64,000 nucleotides of DNA from Cheiracanthium punctorium (taxonomy: Eukaryota > Arthropoda > Arachnida > Araneae > Cheiracanthiidae): the NCBI GenBank assembly GCA_038373885.1, contig JAWZYV010002544.1, positions 62,001 to 126,000 of the forward strand. Direction: 5' to 3'. A program made the translations under genes and the position numbers. The notes beneath the pieces were generated by a model that saw only the letters and a program-made list of their open reading frames with translations, did no database searches and had not been told where the DNA came from. Below, in pieces: positions 34,454 through 47,806 of the stretch (its first letter is position 1; every line of letters begins with the position of its first letter).

Positions 34454-36637
34454 TTGACAACACAATTATGCTCTCAAGAAAGAGAAAATAAGGAGGAAAA
34501 ATCAAAAGGTGATGTCCAAACTCAAAATGCACTAGAAGCTAAAGCAAGTAAAATAAAAACAAGCTTTAAAGGTAGAAAGCAAATAGGAAAATGCAATTAT
34601 TGTCACCAGAGTGGACACTGGGTTAGGTATTGTAAGAAATGGATAGCTGATGGAAAACCAGCAAAACACAGTCAAAATGATAATGCTGCAAGAAAAAATG
34701 GTGTTACGGCAAATATGTCCTTATTAGCTCTAGACGAGGAAGTATTTTCATCTGAGAAGAATTGCTATGATTGGTTTGTGGATAATGGTGCTTCAAAGCA
34801 CATTACCAATAATGGTAATTACTTCAAAGAATTTGAAAAATTTGAAACACCACACAGAATTACAACTGCAAATGGCAATGTACTACCAGCTATTGGTAAA
34901 GGTACCTTGAAAATCATGACAATAATAAAAGGAGATAGACAATTCAAAGAACTTAAAGAAGTATGGTTTGTTCCAGGTATCAGAAAAAATTTATTTTCAA
35001 TACTGGCTGCTCAATATAAAAATAAAAACAGCAGATTTGAATCAACTGCAAAAGAATGTTGGTTGAAAATAAACAATGAGGCTGTACTTTATGGTACAAG
35101 GAGTATAGGTGTTGGTTTATATAGAATTCATATGGAAGTACTTATTCCGAACCAACCAGTAGAAGTCAACATAGCTACCACAAGTAATTCAACTCTGCAG
35201 TTATACCTTGAGCGCTGGGGTCACCAGGACAAACGTCACGTAAAGAATGTTCTAGAACAACAGATGGGTCTCATGGTCGGATTAGACAATCAACTCTGTG
35301 AACCATGCATATATGGAAAATTACATCGCTTGAAATTTGGTTGTAGAGAAAAGGCCACAAAACCTGGAGAGCTTGTCTCAACAGATCTTTGCGGACCTTT
35401 TGATGAATCTTTTAGAAAGTATCGTTATTTTGTAGTATTTAAGGATCATTTCACAAAATTTAGATATGTGTTTTTCCTTCGTCATAAATCAGAAGTTGCA
35501 GAAACAGTAGAAAATATGTTAGCACATGCAAAGAATCTGGGACATAGTATTAGGGAAATGTTGAGTGACAATGGCGGGGAATTTGATAATGAAAATGTTA
35601 GGTGTATCTTGAAAAGAAATGGAGTTTTACAGAGATTAACTGCCCCTTATACCCCACAGCAGAATGGTGGGAGTGAACGAGAAAATAGAACTTTGGTTGA
35701 GATGGCACGGGCTCTTAAAAATTCTAATTCTGAAGTTGAGTTTCCAGCTGCATTATGGGCAGAATTCATTAATACATCAGCATACATCTTAAATAGAACG
35801 GGAAAAAGTTCATTATCTGGTATAAGTCCCTATGAATCATAGATGGGACAAAGGCCAAGATTGAAGCACATGCCTATAGTTGGATCCACCTGCTTCGCTC
35901 ACATACCAGATCAGAAACGCAGAAAAATGGACAAGAAAGCAGTAAAAGGATATCTACTAGGCTATGACGGAAATGAAAGATATCGTATATGGATAAAAGA
36001 AACAAATACTGTTATCTGTTCACGAGATGTAATATTTCAAGAGAAACTCAGGGAAAATTGCGAAGATTCAGTAGTAATACCTTTGCCTGAACCAAAGATA
36101 CAACTAACCGAAACAGAAAATGAGGGGAAGCAAGATGAAGAAGATTCAGAAAACCAAACTGGTTTGGAAAGTGAAGATGAGGATGAAAAAGAATCGCCTG
36201 CTATGAACTTACGAAATCGCAGTAAATTAAAAAAGCCTAAATGTCTTGAAGATTATGTGATGGCATCTCAAGTTTTTATCTGTGATGTGAATGAATCACA
36301 GTCATACAAAGAAGCCATTAGCTGTACAGAAAAGGATTTTTGGGAAAAGGCCATGGATTCTGAAATTAGTTCCTTAAAGGAAAATGAAACATGGACACTA
36401 GAAACTCTTCCAGATAAAGCTAAAGCTCTTCCTTGCAAATGGGTCTTCCGAATCAAGAAAAATCCAGATGGTTCCGTAGATAAGTACAAGGCAAGACTTG
36501 TGGTTAAAGGCTTCAATCAGAGACAAGGTATTGATTATGATCAGACATTTATTCCAGTCACAAAATTAGGAACTGTACGTTCAATCATAAGCATTGCAGC
36601 CAGTGAGAAGATGCATCTTATGCAATTTGATGTTTGA
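34454..36637 (+). pseudogene. Ty1/copia pol remnant: protease, integrase, partial RT
   Basis: One frame, interrupted by a single in-frame TAG at 35840-35842, encodes a zinc knuckle (CNYCHQSGHWVRYC, residues 47-60 from 34454), an aspartic protease (WFVDNGASKHI, Asp110; usual DSGAS is DNGAS), an integrase with zinc-binding His257/His262/Cys282/Cys285 and catalytic Asp311, Asp372 and Glu408 (TDLCGP, SDNGGEFDN, GGSERENRT), then the IN C-terminus (KRRKMDKKAVKGYLLGYDG) and the start of RT (CKWVFRIKKNPDGSVDKYKA, RLVVKGFNQRQGIDYDQTF). It stops at MQFDV before the YVDD motif. RNase H and both LTRs are missing, so it is dead. Confidence 0.93.
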
Positions 36638-36750
36638 ATGTTATCGGTCTTGTTGCATCACATCTACAAAATATTATGCTTAGCATTATTGTTTAGTTTT
36701 ACGTGCATGAATACAAAATTAAGAATTTTAATGCAAATATGTAAAATATT

Positions 36751-37672
36751 CAGGGATGTGCCAGCTGCTCCAATTGCTCCAAATTGCTCCAAATCAATGA
36801 TGATGCTCCAATCTGCTACAAAAAGATCATTTTTGGACATTTTTGCTCCAAATTCACCAAAAGTGTAATTTGAAATTTTTCAATGTGCTAAAAATGCTTT
36901 TAATCTCCCAAATTTTATAAAAAATTTCATTGAACATTCTAAGCATTCTAATTTCAATCTTTTATCCATCAATATTAAAAGCGGAAATATTTCCTTTTAC
37001 GTTCCTTTGTAATCTCTAATACTTGAAGAATAAAAATTGGCCCGTATTTTAAATTTAATAATTTTATTTAAGTTGGTGAAATTTTTAATTTTTTTAAGCT
37101 ACTGGCAGTAGTTTTAAGGTTTAGTAAATATTAGGGTTTTTTTAAATTATTTAAAATAGATATTTAGTATAACACTGTATAAAATAACTGAACTTTTTAA
37201 TAATTATTTTTTGAAACTTCTGACACACCCTTGTAGAAATAAAATTTGAAGTTATATAAAGCAATGTCAAATTGGATGAAAAATCTTTTGTTTGCGAGAC
37301 TTTAGATTCACCACTTCTAACTAAAACTGGTCATATCATGGAATTTTTAATTTAAATTGGAAGAGGGGGGAAAAAAGATAGTGTAGATGTGAATATGATG
37401 TATTTTTATGTAAGAATTGTCAGTGCATGTGTAGTTTTTGTTGCTAAGTGTTTTAAGAACCTCCCTAATTTTCATTTTTTAGATTAGCATTCTTAAATGA
37501 CTTCTCCCTTCCCTTGAAAAGTTAATTTTGTTTTTCAAAATAGGCATTCTTGTGCTCCATAAGTGACTTTTTTGTGTTCCAAATTGCTCCTGAAATCTGT
37601 TTTTCTTGCTCCAAGCTGCTCCAAAAATGTTTTTTCTTGCTCCAAAATTTAATTTCTACTGGCACATGCCTG
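36751..37672. mobile_element. hAT-like element with repeated TGCTCCAAA words
   Basis: Ends CAGGGATGTGCCAGCTGC and, on the minus strand, CAGGCATGTGCCAGTAGAAA are inverted, and AATATT directly flanks both. The word TTGCTCCAAA or close relatives recurs at 36768-36850 and again, on the same strand, at 37550-37655. No transposase is seen. It lies about 110 bp past the truncated copia pol. Confidence 0.75.
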
Positions 37673-40600
37673 AATATTTATCAGATGGAAATTTTGCACT
37701 ATCTACAAAGTTATAAAATAAGTTTATTGTATTGATTTGTTTATAAAACATTTGAAATTGTTTTCAATAATATTTCTTTTACTTTTCAGAAATTTATCTC
37801 TGCGGTGTACTAAAGAATAGGAGGTTAGTATTTGTGATGCTGAAAAGACAGTTGAATTTCATAAAGTACTTGTCATTTTCGGTTACGTGAAAACTATGTT
37901 AATTTATGTAACAAAGCAATTAGCACATGTTTATGATAATGTGTATTAAGTTAAAATCAAATAATTTTAAATAGCACTGTTTGTTTTATATTTTCTTATG
38001 AAATTTTAGATATTTGTTGATCAGTTTTGTGTTACAGAATTTTTATTGATATTTAAAGTGTTAATTTTCAATAATAATTTTATTTTCATCTTATTTAAAG
38101 TGTTAATTTTCAATAATAATTTTATTTTCATCTTGATATTTTGCAGTCAATAAAGCACTCTTTTTTTGTATAAAGAAAAAAATACTTGTATTTTCTTCAT
38201 TTAGATTTATGTTATAATATAGAATGTTTTTAGGGATATCAGAAAATATATGTGATGTGTAATACAGTATGTAAAGATCTAAAAATGTTTCAGGAAAGAT
38301 AGCTTTTCCTATCAAATCAAATTAATAGTTTTATCTAACTTTCCACATTAAATACATAAAATTAATTTAAATTTTTAAAGTTATTTTCCACATTAGTTTT
38401 TAAAAATTATTCTTTAACATTTTTAAATAATAAAATATGTATTAATAATTTAATGAGTTTTAACATTTTCAATAAAATATATTTTATTTAGTGGTTGTAA
38501 AATTACTGTGATAGTTTCCAGTTAAGTTTTTTTGTTTGTCATTTCTATTAACTTAATGTGTTTTTTACAGATTTCAATAATTTTCTGTATGAATTAGTGT
38601 TAACGATTGAAATTCAGTTTTAGATTTTCTTGTTATAAGAACTTATTTTTATTTTGTATGATTTGTATCTATAAAACTTATGTATATGTGTAAATGACTC
38701 AGTGAATAAAAGTTATCTTATGTTGCATTTTTGTGATTGTGTATTTTTACTGTATACTTACAAATATTTATTATGTTTGTTTTATGTACTAATTTTTCTT
38801 GTTTTACATGACAAGGGATAGATTCATGGATACCAGATTATACTTTCTTCTGTTCATGCATTAGAAATTCATTAACATACTTAATGCTTTTTACTAAGTA
38901 AAATGATCTGTTATGTGTGTTTTTATAGAAAAGGATTGCATTCTGTAAACATAATCTCGTCCATCCCTTCTTTATTATTAAAGTTGTGTGTATATTAAAA
39001 ATTATCTTTTTTATTGTTTAGTGGTTCTCAAGTTTTTATTATCTATGCCAGTTTCTCTGCAAAAGCAACCTTTTAAATTTTGCGAGTGACATTATATCAG
39101 GTTATGTTAATTACTTGCAACTTCGTATATAATTTTATATCAATGACTTGATTTAAATTTAGGTGTATATGGCAGTTATCTTTTTATTATTTTTTTTTTT
39201 TAATTTAATATGTGAAAATGAATATTTCGCATTTTTTATTGCATGTATTATGTGATACTTTATAGAATAAATAGATTAAACATATCATAACGATTCTTTT
39301 TTCATTGAGACAGAAATTAACTTTTACATAAAAGTCTGATGTACTATACTGAAACAATAACATAGAATTTAATGTGATTCTACAACTTACGATGCAACGC
39401 CAAAATATTTTGTGAGTACTCATACATATGTTTCATTGCATTACTTTTTAATGAAAAAAAGTTTAAATGTAACTGCTGCTGATGATGGCTGTTATGCTTA
39501 ATAAACTTTTTTTCTTCTTTTTTTAAGTAATCAAAACTTATAGAATATTTTTCAAAATTCCTTTATTCCAAATAGTAAAAGTTTTTCAGATACTTGCTTG
39601 AATTTAAATTATGATGGCTAGTAATTACAATTATAGCCGTACTTGAGAACCATTGCTTTGTAGTATGCAATGAGCTGAAATGAATGTAAGAACATAACTG
39701 GCTTTCCTGTGAGAATTTTCTTTACCTGTTTTAACATTTCATAATCATCCTATTTATACCAATAAATTTGTCAAATGACAAATTATTACAGCCTTACATT
39801 TTTTCAATTGACTGCTTCATGGATCATCTTATTGTAAGAGGAATGAATTAAATTCCTTTTTGTGTGTATTTTAGGATTTTTTTCCCCTCCCCTTTACAGG
39901 CTTTTATAATTTGGGAAGTTTGAAAATGAAATCATATCAAATGTGTTTATAAGTGCAAATTACGGTTTGGTAAATGGACGTGAAAGTTAATGAATTCCTT
40001 TACTATTCATATCATTACAAATTCTTATTTCTCAGAAATGGTCAATAGAGGCTTTTCCATTGTACTTTATTGTGTTATTTCCAAGTTTTTCCATTTTGCC
40101 CTCTTGAAAATATCTGTGATTCTCAAAGTTATAATATTTACAAACAATTTTTATATAAATATGTGTTGGAGGCTTTTGAAAACATTTTCTACGACAGTTT
40201 TTCTAATTAATTTGTAAAATTTTACTACATGAACTGTATAGTGCATGCAATTTAGACTTGCATTTGAGTCAAAGAAAAGACTGAAAATTATGAAATTTTT
40301 CAGAGTTGATGTTTTGTTAGACATCAATTTATGGTCTGAAAAATTCCTATAAATTCATTAAAACTTAAGTGCATCATTGTTTAACTCTTAATTAGTGTAT
40401 CTTACATGATATGCTTCAGCATGCACTTATTGATTTTCAGATGTACATTTTTACTATATTTTGTTGCAATAAACAGTTGTGTTCCAGTTTTTGACTCCTT
40501 TTTTAAGGAAAGGAGTTTTTAGATTCTTTTAGACTCTATTATTGAATAATGTACTGAAAATGTTTTCAATAAATTTAGTGCAGACAAATCTATATTGCAA

Positions 40601-41880
40601 TTTTTTAAGGAAAATTCTTATAAGTTTGCAAGAAGTAAATTAAACCTTATATGCCTACAAAATTGTATTTTTTTATGCGTCTTCTACTCTCATAAGGATA
40701 ATCATTAACCATTAGCATTTAAACTAATTATCAAAGAGACAGTGTGACTCAAAATTGGCAAAATTATTCAAGTAGATTTTTAAAGCCTTTTTATTATGAC
40801 AAACAGTACTATAAGAAATGCAATAAATGTATACCGCTTAAATGAGTAGGATTTTAATTTTTGGAGGATACCATTTTTTGTGTTAAATTAAGTAAAAGCT
40901 TCTTGTTAATTTTGTTTTTATTTTACCTGGTTTTCCTTAAGTTGGTGTATTCTTTGCTCTTGATTATGAAAGAACATGTTTGTATGGCAGATTAATATTA
41001 GCTCTTGTCATTCTTTTGCCTTTTCTGTCTTGTGATTGGTGTTTCAGTTATGATGAAAATCTTTTCATTTTCTATTCCACTTTCTAAATGTTTATAATCT
41101 AGATACAATTTTAACTGAAGACTTATTATTATTTTCTTTCAAAATTTACTTTTATTACATGAACATTTAACTGCAGGAAAAGAAAGGGGAAACGAAGAGG
41201 TGTGTTTGTGTTTCATGACTTTTATTTCGGATAAAAATTTCACAATGATATTTTAAACATTTATTTATTGGTAGTAATTTAAATAAAGTTGAACAATGTA
41301 AGGATAAAAGAGTTTTGCTATGTAAAGTTTCAGACCAAGTTTTGAACTGCAAGTTACTGTATTTCTAATCAAAACTGACAGTTATAAAGAACTTACAGAT
41401 GATCTCTTGTTTGTGTCTAGTAAAGATATAATAAATCAATAAACTCAATACAGCACCCGCCATTTAATAAAATTAGCTGTTTAATCTGATCTAATCAAGA
41501 ATGAAATGAAATCAATATAAACGTGTACTAAAATTTAAGAAAGATGGGGGAGAGTGGGAGAAAATACCCAAAGCAGCCTATTATCCTGCTATGCAAGAAG
41601 ATTATTTCTAAGATTTAATTAGTAAATTCATAAATTTACATTCATATTAGTACTAATTTATAGTTAGATAAAATATATTTTCTGGTTGATGTTTTAACTA
41701 TTTAATGTCTTCTTTATTCATGAATAATGCTCCTAGTTTATTTTTAAACTATTATGAAATTCTCAACCAAGCACATACAAAAAAATCTAATCCAGACTAC
41801 TTTTACTCTTAATGTATAAATTTATTAATTAATATCTTATTTAAGTAATAAAATATAACTTTATTTGTAAAACAGGTATG
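37673..41880. other. Intergenic AT-rich sequence
   Basis: No gene or transposon end is supported. The only striking item is the 42 bp tandem duplication listed separately. Small open frames are AT-driven and unlike known proteins. Confidence 0.5.
38051..38134 (+). repeat. Exact 42 bp tandem duplication
   Basis: The unit beginning ATTTAAAGTGTTAATTTTCA occupies 38051-38092 and is repeated without change at 38093-38134. Exact identity in an otherwise diverged region indicates a recent local duplication, or an assembly artefact. Confidence 0.9.
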
Positions 41881-41888
41881 CAAGTAGG

Positions 41889-42325
41889 CAGTGGCGCACT
41901 CAGGATTTTAGTTTAGGGGGGGGGGGCTTGGCTACATACAAATACTACTGAACTCTGTTATAGTGACCTCGATTAGTTACAACTCTCTTATAACGTCAAA
42001 ATATTCGGTACCACTTAACTGTTCCATAGAACACAAGCAATGTAACGCATTATAGTCATAAATAATTATCTGATTTTTCAGTGACGTTGTAACCGAGTTT
42101 AACAGTGTTTCATAAACTAACTGTAAGCATTTATTTAAAAACTTTTTTAAGTAAATGTCTTTTTAGGTTAGAAATAATTTGAGGACAATTAAAAAAAGAA
42201 AGAAAGAACAAAAACAAATTAATTCATTATCGACAATTTTCATTTTTTAAAGCTTTTCACTTCTAACTTTCTACCGTTAGGGGGGGGCTTCAGCCCCCAT
42301 AGCCCCCTCCATGGGTGCGCCTATG
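41889..42325. mobile_element. hAT-like element with 8 bp duplication CAAGTAGG
   Basis: CAGTGGCGCACTCAGG at the left pairs with CATAGGCGCACCCATGG (minus strand) at the right, and CAAGTAGG flanks both (41881-41888, 42326-42333). G and C runs sit just inside each end. The interior shows no transposase. Confidence 0.85.
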
Positions 42326-42333
42326 CAAGTAGG

Positions 42334-45300
42334 ATCCAAATATTTAAGGGCATTAACAAAAATTTGGTGGCAACAAATTTTTCTTATCTTTCAAAATCGG
42401 GGAAACAAATGTAATTTTCAGTTGTGCAGTGCGACTCCCTATTCGCATACCTGTTATAAAATTTATTATAGGCAAATTAATATTAAACTGTTAGCAAATT
42501 AATACTACAGTATAGTAACTGTTGTTGAACTTATGTTATATGGTGTTTCTACAGTTTTAACACTTCTTTGCCCCCCAAAAAATTGAGTTTAGTGTATGCA
42601 AATAAGGCAATATTAAAGAAATTTAAGATTTAGTGCTGGTGCTGTTATTATTATTTTTTCTTTTTCCCTTTTCGGTATTATCATTACATTACGTATTCTA
42701 ATTTGATATTTGCTTTTCTTTACTTCTCTCACACACATTATTAAAAATAACAGTGTAATATCTATGTTTTATTTTCTTATTTGTTTTACAACATAAAAAT
42801 GCCTTTGAAAATATGAATAATGTAGATAAGTGCCTCCTGAAACATGATAAAAAATATTTATTATTCAAATAATAAATAAATTTTTGAAACTTAGCAATTT
42901 TATAAGTATATTTTTAAAAAATTGTTGAGAATCATTTTAATAAGTTAATTATTCTTGTTAAAAATTGAAATTGAACTAATAATCAGTTTAGCAAAGAGAG
43001 ATCTAAAAATTGTTGCTGTTAAATGGTGAGCAAGCTGAGTATAATTTCATTCTCTGAGAATCACTGATTTCATTGAAGGGCATAACCAGCACACTATGCA
43101 CTTTTGTCTAAATCACTTGGCAGTTGAATTAGTGGACCAAAAAATCATTATTATATCTTCATTTTTAATGTACAAAACTTTGGAGTATTTTCACTCTTTT
43201 GAAGATGGTTCACTTCCCGTTGCATGTTGACTTAGATCCCTCTTAGTGCAGAATAGAATTCTTGAAAGTGCCACTCTACAGTCTTTCTTTTTTGAATTTG
43301 CTGTTGAATGGTGGTGTACTGTTTGGTAAATATACATCAAATAATTTGATACTTTTTTTAGTCAGAACTTTATAAATGATGTATTTCCTAGCTTTTTATT
43401 CATTATCTCAAAAGTGATGTATGTATAAGCATCTTTGATAATGCTAAGGTTTTGATTTAAATGTATGAGTGAGCCGTTGTGAATAGTTATTTTTTACAAA
43501 ATAAGTAAATTAAAATTTTGGGTCTTTTTTTCAGCATCTCATTTTAATTTGAAGAAAATAAAATTTGAATTGAAAATTCAACTTATGTTGGTAATTCCAT
43601 TAGTTTTTTTTTTTGTTTGTTTAACCCCTTTATAGCTTTTAAGTTTTAAAGTGATGTTTATGTAACATTATATGAAATGTGTTATGTCAAATATTAAATT
43701 TGTCCTGTCATTTGTTTCATTTTTTACTCTCTTAATTAACATAGAACATTTATATTATTGACAAATAAAGCATACTGATTAAGGCAAGGCTGCTGGGACA
43801 TTTTATTAGTGATGTGATCATGTTTTATAAATATGGTACCTTAGAAGAATAGGCAATGTCATAATGAAACTTCTTATTTTGGAGACATTTTTGGATGTCT
43901 TTAAGTAGTAATTGTAACTAATTCTCCATTGCTGTCATGTATGCATTTGGAAAAGATATATCTTATACTGAACTATCTTATTCAATTAGTAATATTTAAG
44001 GAAAGGTAAACTTTAAAAAAGATAAATTGCATACTTTCAGAGGTACATGTTGTATAATTTTGTCTTTCAAAACAAAAGAAAATTTTTACAAATATTTATT
44101 ATTTATACATTTTGCCTCATACTGCCAGATATCGCATCAAATTTCTACAATAATTACTGTTAAAACATTGCATTTCTTGTGCTAAAAGGCCTACCCTGTC
44201 ATTTGTTTCATTTTTTCCTAACTTTCATTAGCTTTTTGGAGCAGTTCCATTTTTGATAGAAAATAAAGTTTTCATAGCTAAAACTTTTGCAGACTATAAT
44301 AGTTAAATTCTATAAGCATTCTTATGGCAATATGCATATATGGAATTTAAAATTCATTTAAGAAGTTTTCAGAAAACCTTATTGCATATAATAACTGTGA
44401 AGTATATTTAGAACTCTAGTGTAATTTAAAGATTTAATGCATCTTGCATTCTGGAATCGGTAGAAACACCCCAGTTTTTCTAAGTAAATTTTCATTCCCA
44501 CTTTTCCTAACACATCTGTACCTCAGCGCACCACCATTCCTTGAAGTTTTTCAGTGTGCTTCAACTAACTTCTCATTGCTTTTTTCTTAATTTTTGACAG
44601 TTAGTTTGTTGTTGTAGTTGTGTGTTTTTCAGTGTTTTGATATCATCAATAGTTCTAGATGAATCCTTTTTCCATAATTTCTAACCGTAAACGTCCACAT
44701 AATGTGCCCAGTTTGGTGTAGTCCAACTAGAGAATAAATTTAGAATTTTTTTAGGACGACACTTTTGTAGTGTTTTATAAAAAGTAAATTCAATGTTTCT
44801 TTATACTATAAAAACATATTGTGGATGCAAGAAAAAGTAGCCTTTATTATTTGAGGGTGGTTGGAAAAATATTGAAGCTATTTATATTGATTGACAAGGC
44901 AGTATTCTGAATCAAAGTAAATCAATATCACAGCAAGCTGTAATTTTTTAAGGTCATGCTCAGCAGGGTAACATGATTGATTTCTAAAATTACCAACACC
45001 TTACAACTAGGTAAGAATCCGTCTCGGTCTTCATCTTTTTGTATCCAAAGCTGATGTCAATGAGCAATACATCCATTGATCAACATGAAAACTTGATTGA
45101 CCAACTAATGTGTGATGTTACTTTTTTGTAATATGAAGAGTTATGCTAAATTATGAAATCTGAGACGCATCAGATGAAAATCAAATGTTATATGAATTAT
45201 GAAAATGTATGAACTTGTTTCATGTCGCATTTCAATAAAACTTTTGTTTTGTGAATGATGCTGTTTTCTAATTAATATACAACAGCCAATATTTTTTAAT

Positions 45301-45612
45301 AATAAATGACTTATGATAAATAATATTGTCTTTAAAATACATAGGTTTTCAAAATAAGAGAATTTGCGTATTTTGTCCAATTCCATGAAAATAACTAAAT
45401 GAAAGGTTAAACTATTCCTTCAAAACTGCAGATCTTGTGCATCGATTATGTAAGCATATGCGTGTGTGTGTGTGAAAGAGGCTTTATAAGCAATCATGGC
45501 AAAATCCTCATTTTGTTTGCCACCATTTTTTAAAAGCAATATTACAGTGCTGTTAATTTTAGACATCGATCTTTGTGTATGGTGAATGGCAAATCACTTT
45601 TCAGACAGTATA
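42334..45612. other. Intergenic, no feature seen
   Basis: AT-rich sequence. The word CTGTCATTTGTTTCATTTTT occurs twice (near 43705 and 44198), otherwise I see no repeat, gene or transposon end. A short GT run is near 45462. Confidence 0.45.
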
Positions 45613-45620
45613 AATAAAGG

Positions 45621-45757
45621 CAGTGGCATAGTAAGGTGGGCTTAATGGGTTCTATCATGGGTGCTAAATAGTCCTTAAGAAGATATGACAAACAATAGGA
45701 GGGGGAGGCATCAAAAAAGTATCATACCCTGAGTGCCAGATCTGCTCTATGCCACTG
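45621..45757. mobile_element. 137 bp hAT-like MITE
   Basis: CAGTGGCATAGTAAGG and, on the minus strand, CAGTGGCATAGAGCAG form the ends; flanks AATAAAGG (45613-45620) and AATAAAGT (45758-45765) are an 8 bp duplication with one mismatch. Non-coding. Confidence 0.8.
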
Positions 45758-45765
45758 AATAAAGT

Positions 45766-46990
45766 ATTTTTAAACTATTCCCTAAAGGGCTGCCAGATAG
45801 CAGTAAGATAGTGATGTCATAAGTGCCGAAGGTTGGCTTTTTTTTGCCGAGTTAGGTACCATAAAATAAGCCCCAAAGCTAACCCGGCTTGATGATAACT
45901 TATATTTGATGACAAACCCTACTGTTTGTTTAATGCGAATATTAATCGGAGCTTTTAAAAGTGTCTATGTTAGTGTAAATAAAGTTGAAGTATAGTTAAA
46001 TACCCCTGACGAAAATTGTATAACAGTTTTAGTGGACGATTTTAATATAGATTTCAATTCTAAAGAAATGTTTTATTGAGCAAAAGAGACAAATATGGCA
46101 CTATGACAGGCTCATGGACAATGATGTACCTTCCAGTGTAATGGAACAAGAAAGACAAATTGAGCCAACACATAAACTATGATATACTCTCCAACAAAAT
46201 GAAACAAGACAGAAAAAATTCTGACACGGATTGTGATACACCTAGGTGTCTGCTAAATTTCCAAAAGTCAATTTCTTGACTTCTTCCAGACTAGAAAGCT
46301 TCCGGAAAACATTTCCTGACCATACATGCATTTCACTTGGGAAGTCCTTCAACAACACAAACACCTTATTTTTAAATATTTTTTTAAAACTTACTTGAAG
46401 TAAATTTTTATCTGTAATATAACTGTTGGTGCACTGAAGTTAGGTAGAAAAAAAATTACTAGGAGTTTTAAGTAAGATACTGATTGGTTCAGATTTAACA
46501 AATATTGACCAAAACTGCTTGTGCTAGTGGGATACTTACAGGATATATGTAGAAGAGGACAAGATTAAATACAGATGCCAAATTTTCATCTTTTGATCTA
46601 CTACACTTCAAATCTGGAAGAACACAGTGATAATAATAAAAAGTTCTATATTTTTTCACTGATCATTATAGACAGATAGCTTTTGGATCCTCATGTCACA
46701 AGAAAACCATACCTCAGAATTTGGCATTTTCGCTATCCGTCGAAAACGTAATTTATTTTTCCTAGTCTTTATTCACGAGTATTGAACCTCAACTCCACAA
46801 AATAATTTTAACATGACTAAGTAGGATGTTGACATTTCAATTTTTATGCATAATAATTTTAAAACGAAATCATCACTTGTTCAAGAAGTTGACATCAGAA
46901 ATTTATCTATTATTGCTGGTATTAGCAAAAATATCTGAGCACAAAATCGTTAAGCGTCGAATCAACACCGGATGTGTCCCACACTGACCC
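45766..46990. other. Intergenic, with a diverged piggyBac-like piece
   Basis: At about 46870-46955, GACATCAGAAATTTATCTAT and AGCAAAAATATCTGAGCAC resemble the interior of the MITE pair at 20354-21002, ending near a GTTAA. Nothing else is supported. Confidence 0.35.
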
Positions 46991-46998
46991 ACTGACAT

Positions 46999-47440
46999 TA
47001 CAGGGCTGTAGCGCTGGGGGCCCTTTGGACGGCCCAGCCCCCCCTAGAGTAATTAACAGGTACCAGGAATACTTTTTTTTAAAAATAAGTTTTTACAGTT
47101 TCTATCCTTATGTATAAAAATCTGGCCTGGTCGGCGATCGCCGAGGGTCCCCCGGCCCAAGGGGGCCACGGTGAGGCATTCAAAAGTGGATATACAACTT
47201 TATAATAAGAGTAATTTAATTATTTATTTTCCAGCAATCTTACACAGTGACGCAGCGGAGGATCCCAGAAACCCCACGACGCAAGGGGCCCCCCAAATCT
47301 CTAAAATCATTAAATGTGATTTTTAGGCGCGTAAGCCTTATAATTTTCAAATATTACATATTCTATTCCCTCTAAATTCCTCAGTAAGAGGCAGGGCTGA
47401 TTTCCGGGAGGGCATTCGGGGCAAGCGCCCGGGCCCCCAA
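46999..47440. repeat. Cluster of CAGGGC/GGGCCC-type hAT-like ends
   Basis: Several GC-rich blocks stand out from the AT-rich background: CAGGGCTGTAGCGCTGGGGG (47004), GGCCTGGTCGGCGATCGCCG (47126), CAGTGACGCAGCGGAGGATC (47246) and CAGGGCTGATTTCCGGGAGG (47394). Each resembles a hAT-type terminus followed by G/C runs. I could not pair them into whole elements, so this is reported as a cluster of ends. Confidence 0.45.
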
Positions 47441-47659
47441 ATTGTTCTTTAAAAATTTGTAAATTTTGTCCAGTATATAGTGTCCAGCTTGAATACGTCT
47501 GTGAACTTTTGCCAATTAATTTCCTCACAAATCTGACCGCTAAAATCATAAATCTGAATATGGAATTGCGAGGTATCAACCTACATAATACGCTTACGTA
47601 TGCAGTACCAAAATCAACAATATTTCTACCCTGCGAACGGCAATCACAATAAGATGTAA

Positions 47660-47806
47660 CAGGACCGTACCCAGAAAAAAATTTCGGGAGGGGGGGGGGG
47701 GGCAAAAGGCAAAATTTTTCACAAAAAGGCTTCATTATTATTGTTTTGAAAAAAAATTAATTTCGGGGGAGACCGAACCCCCCCCCCCTCCCTGGGTAAG
47801 GCTTTG
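47660..47806. mobile_element. 147 bp hAT-like MITE with 8 bp duplication AGATGTAA
   Basis: CAGGACCGTACCCAG and, on the minus strand, CAAAGCCTTACCCAG are the ends, each followed by a G run. AGATGTAA lies at 47652-47659 and 47807-47814. The paralogous repeat at 11275-11370 has a single AGATGTAA (11356-11363), showing the site before insertion. Confidence 0.88.
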
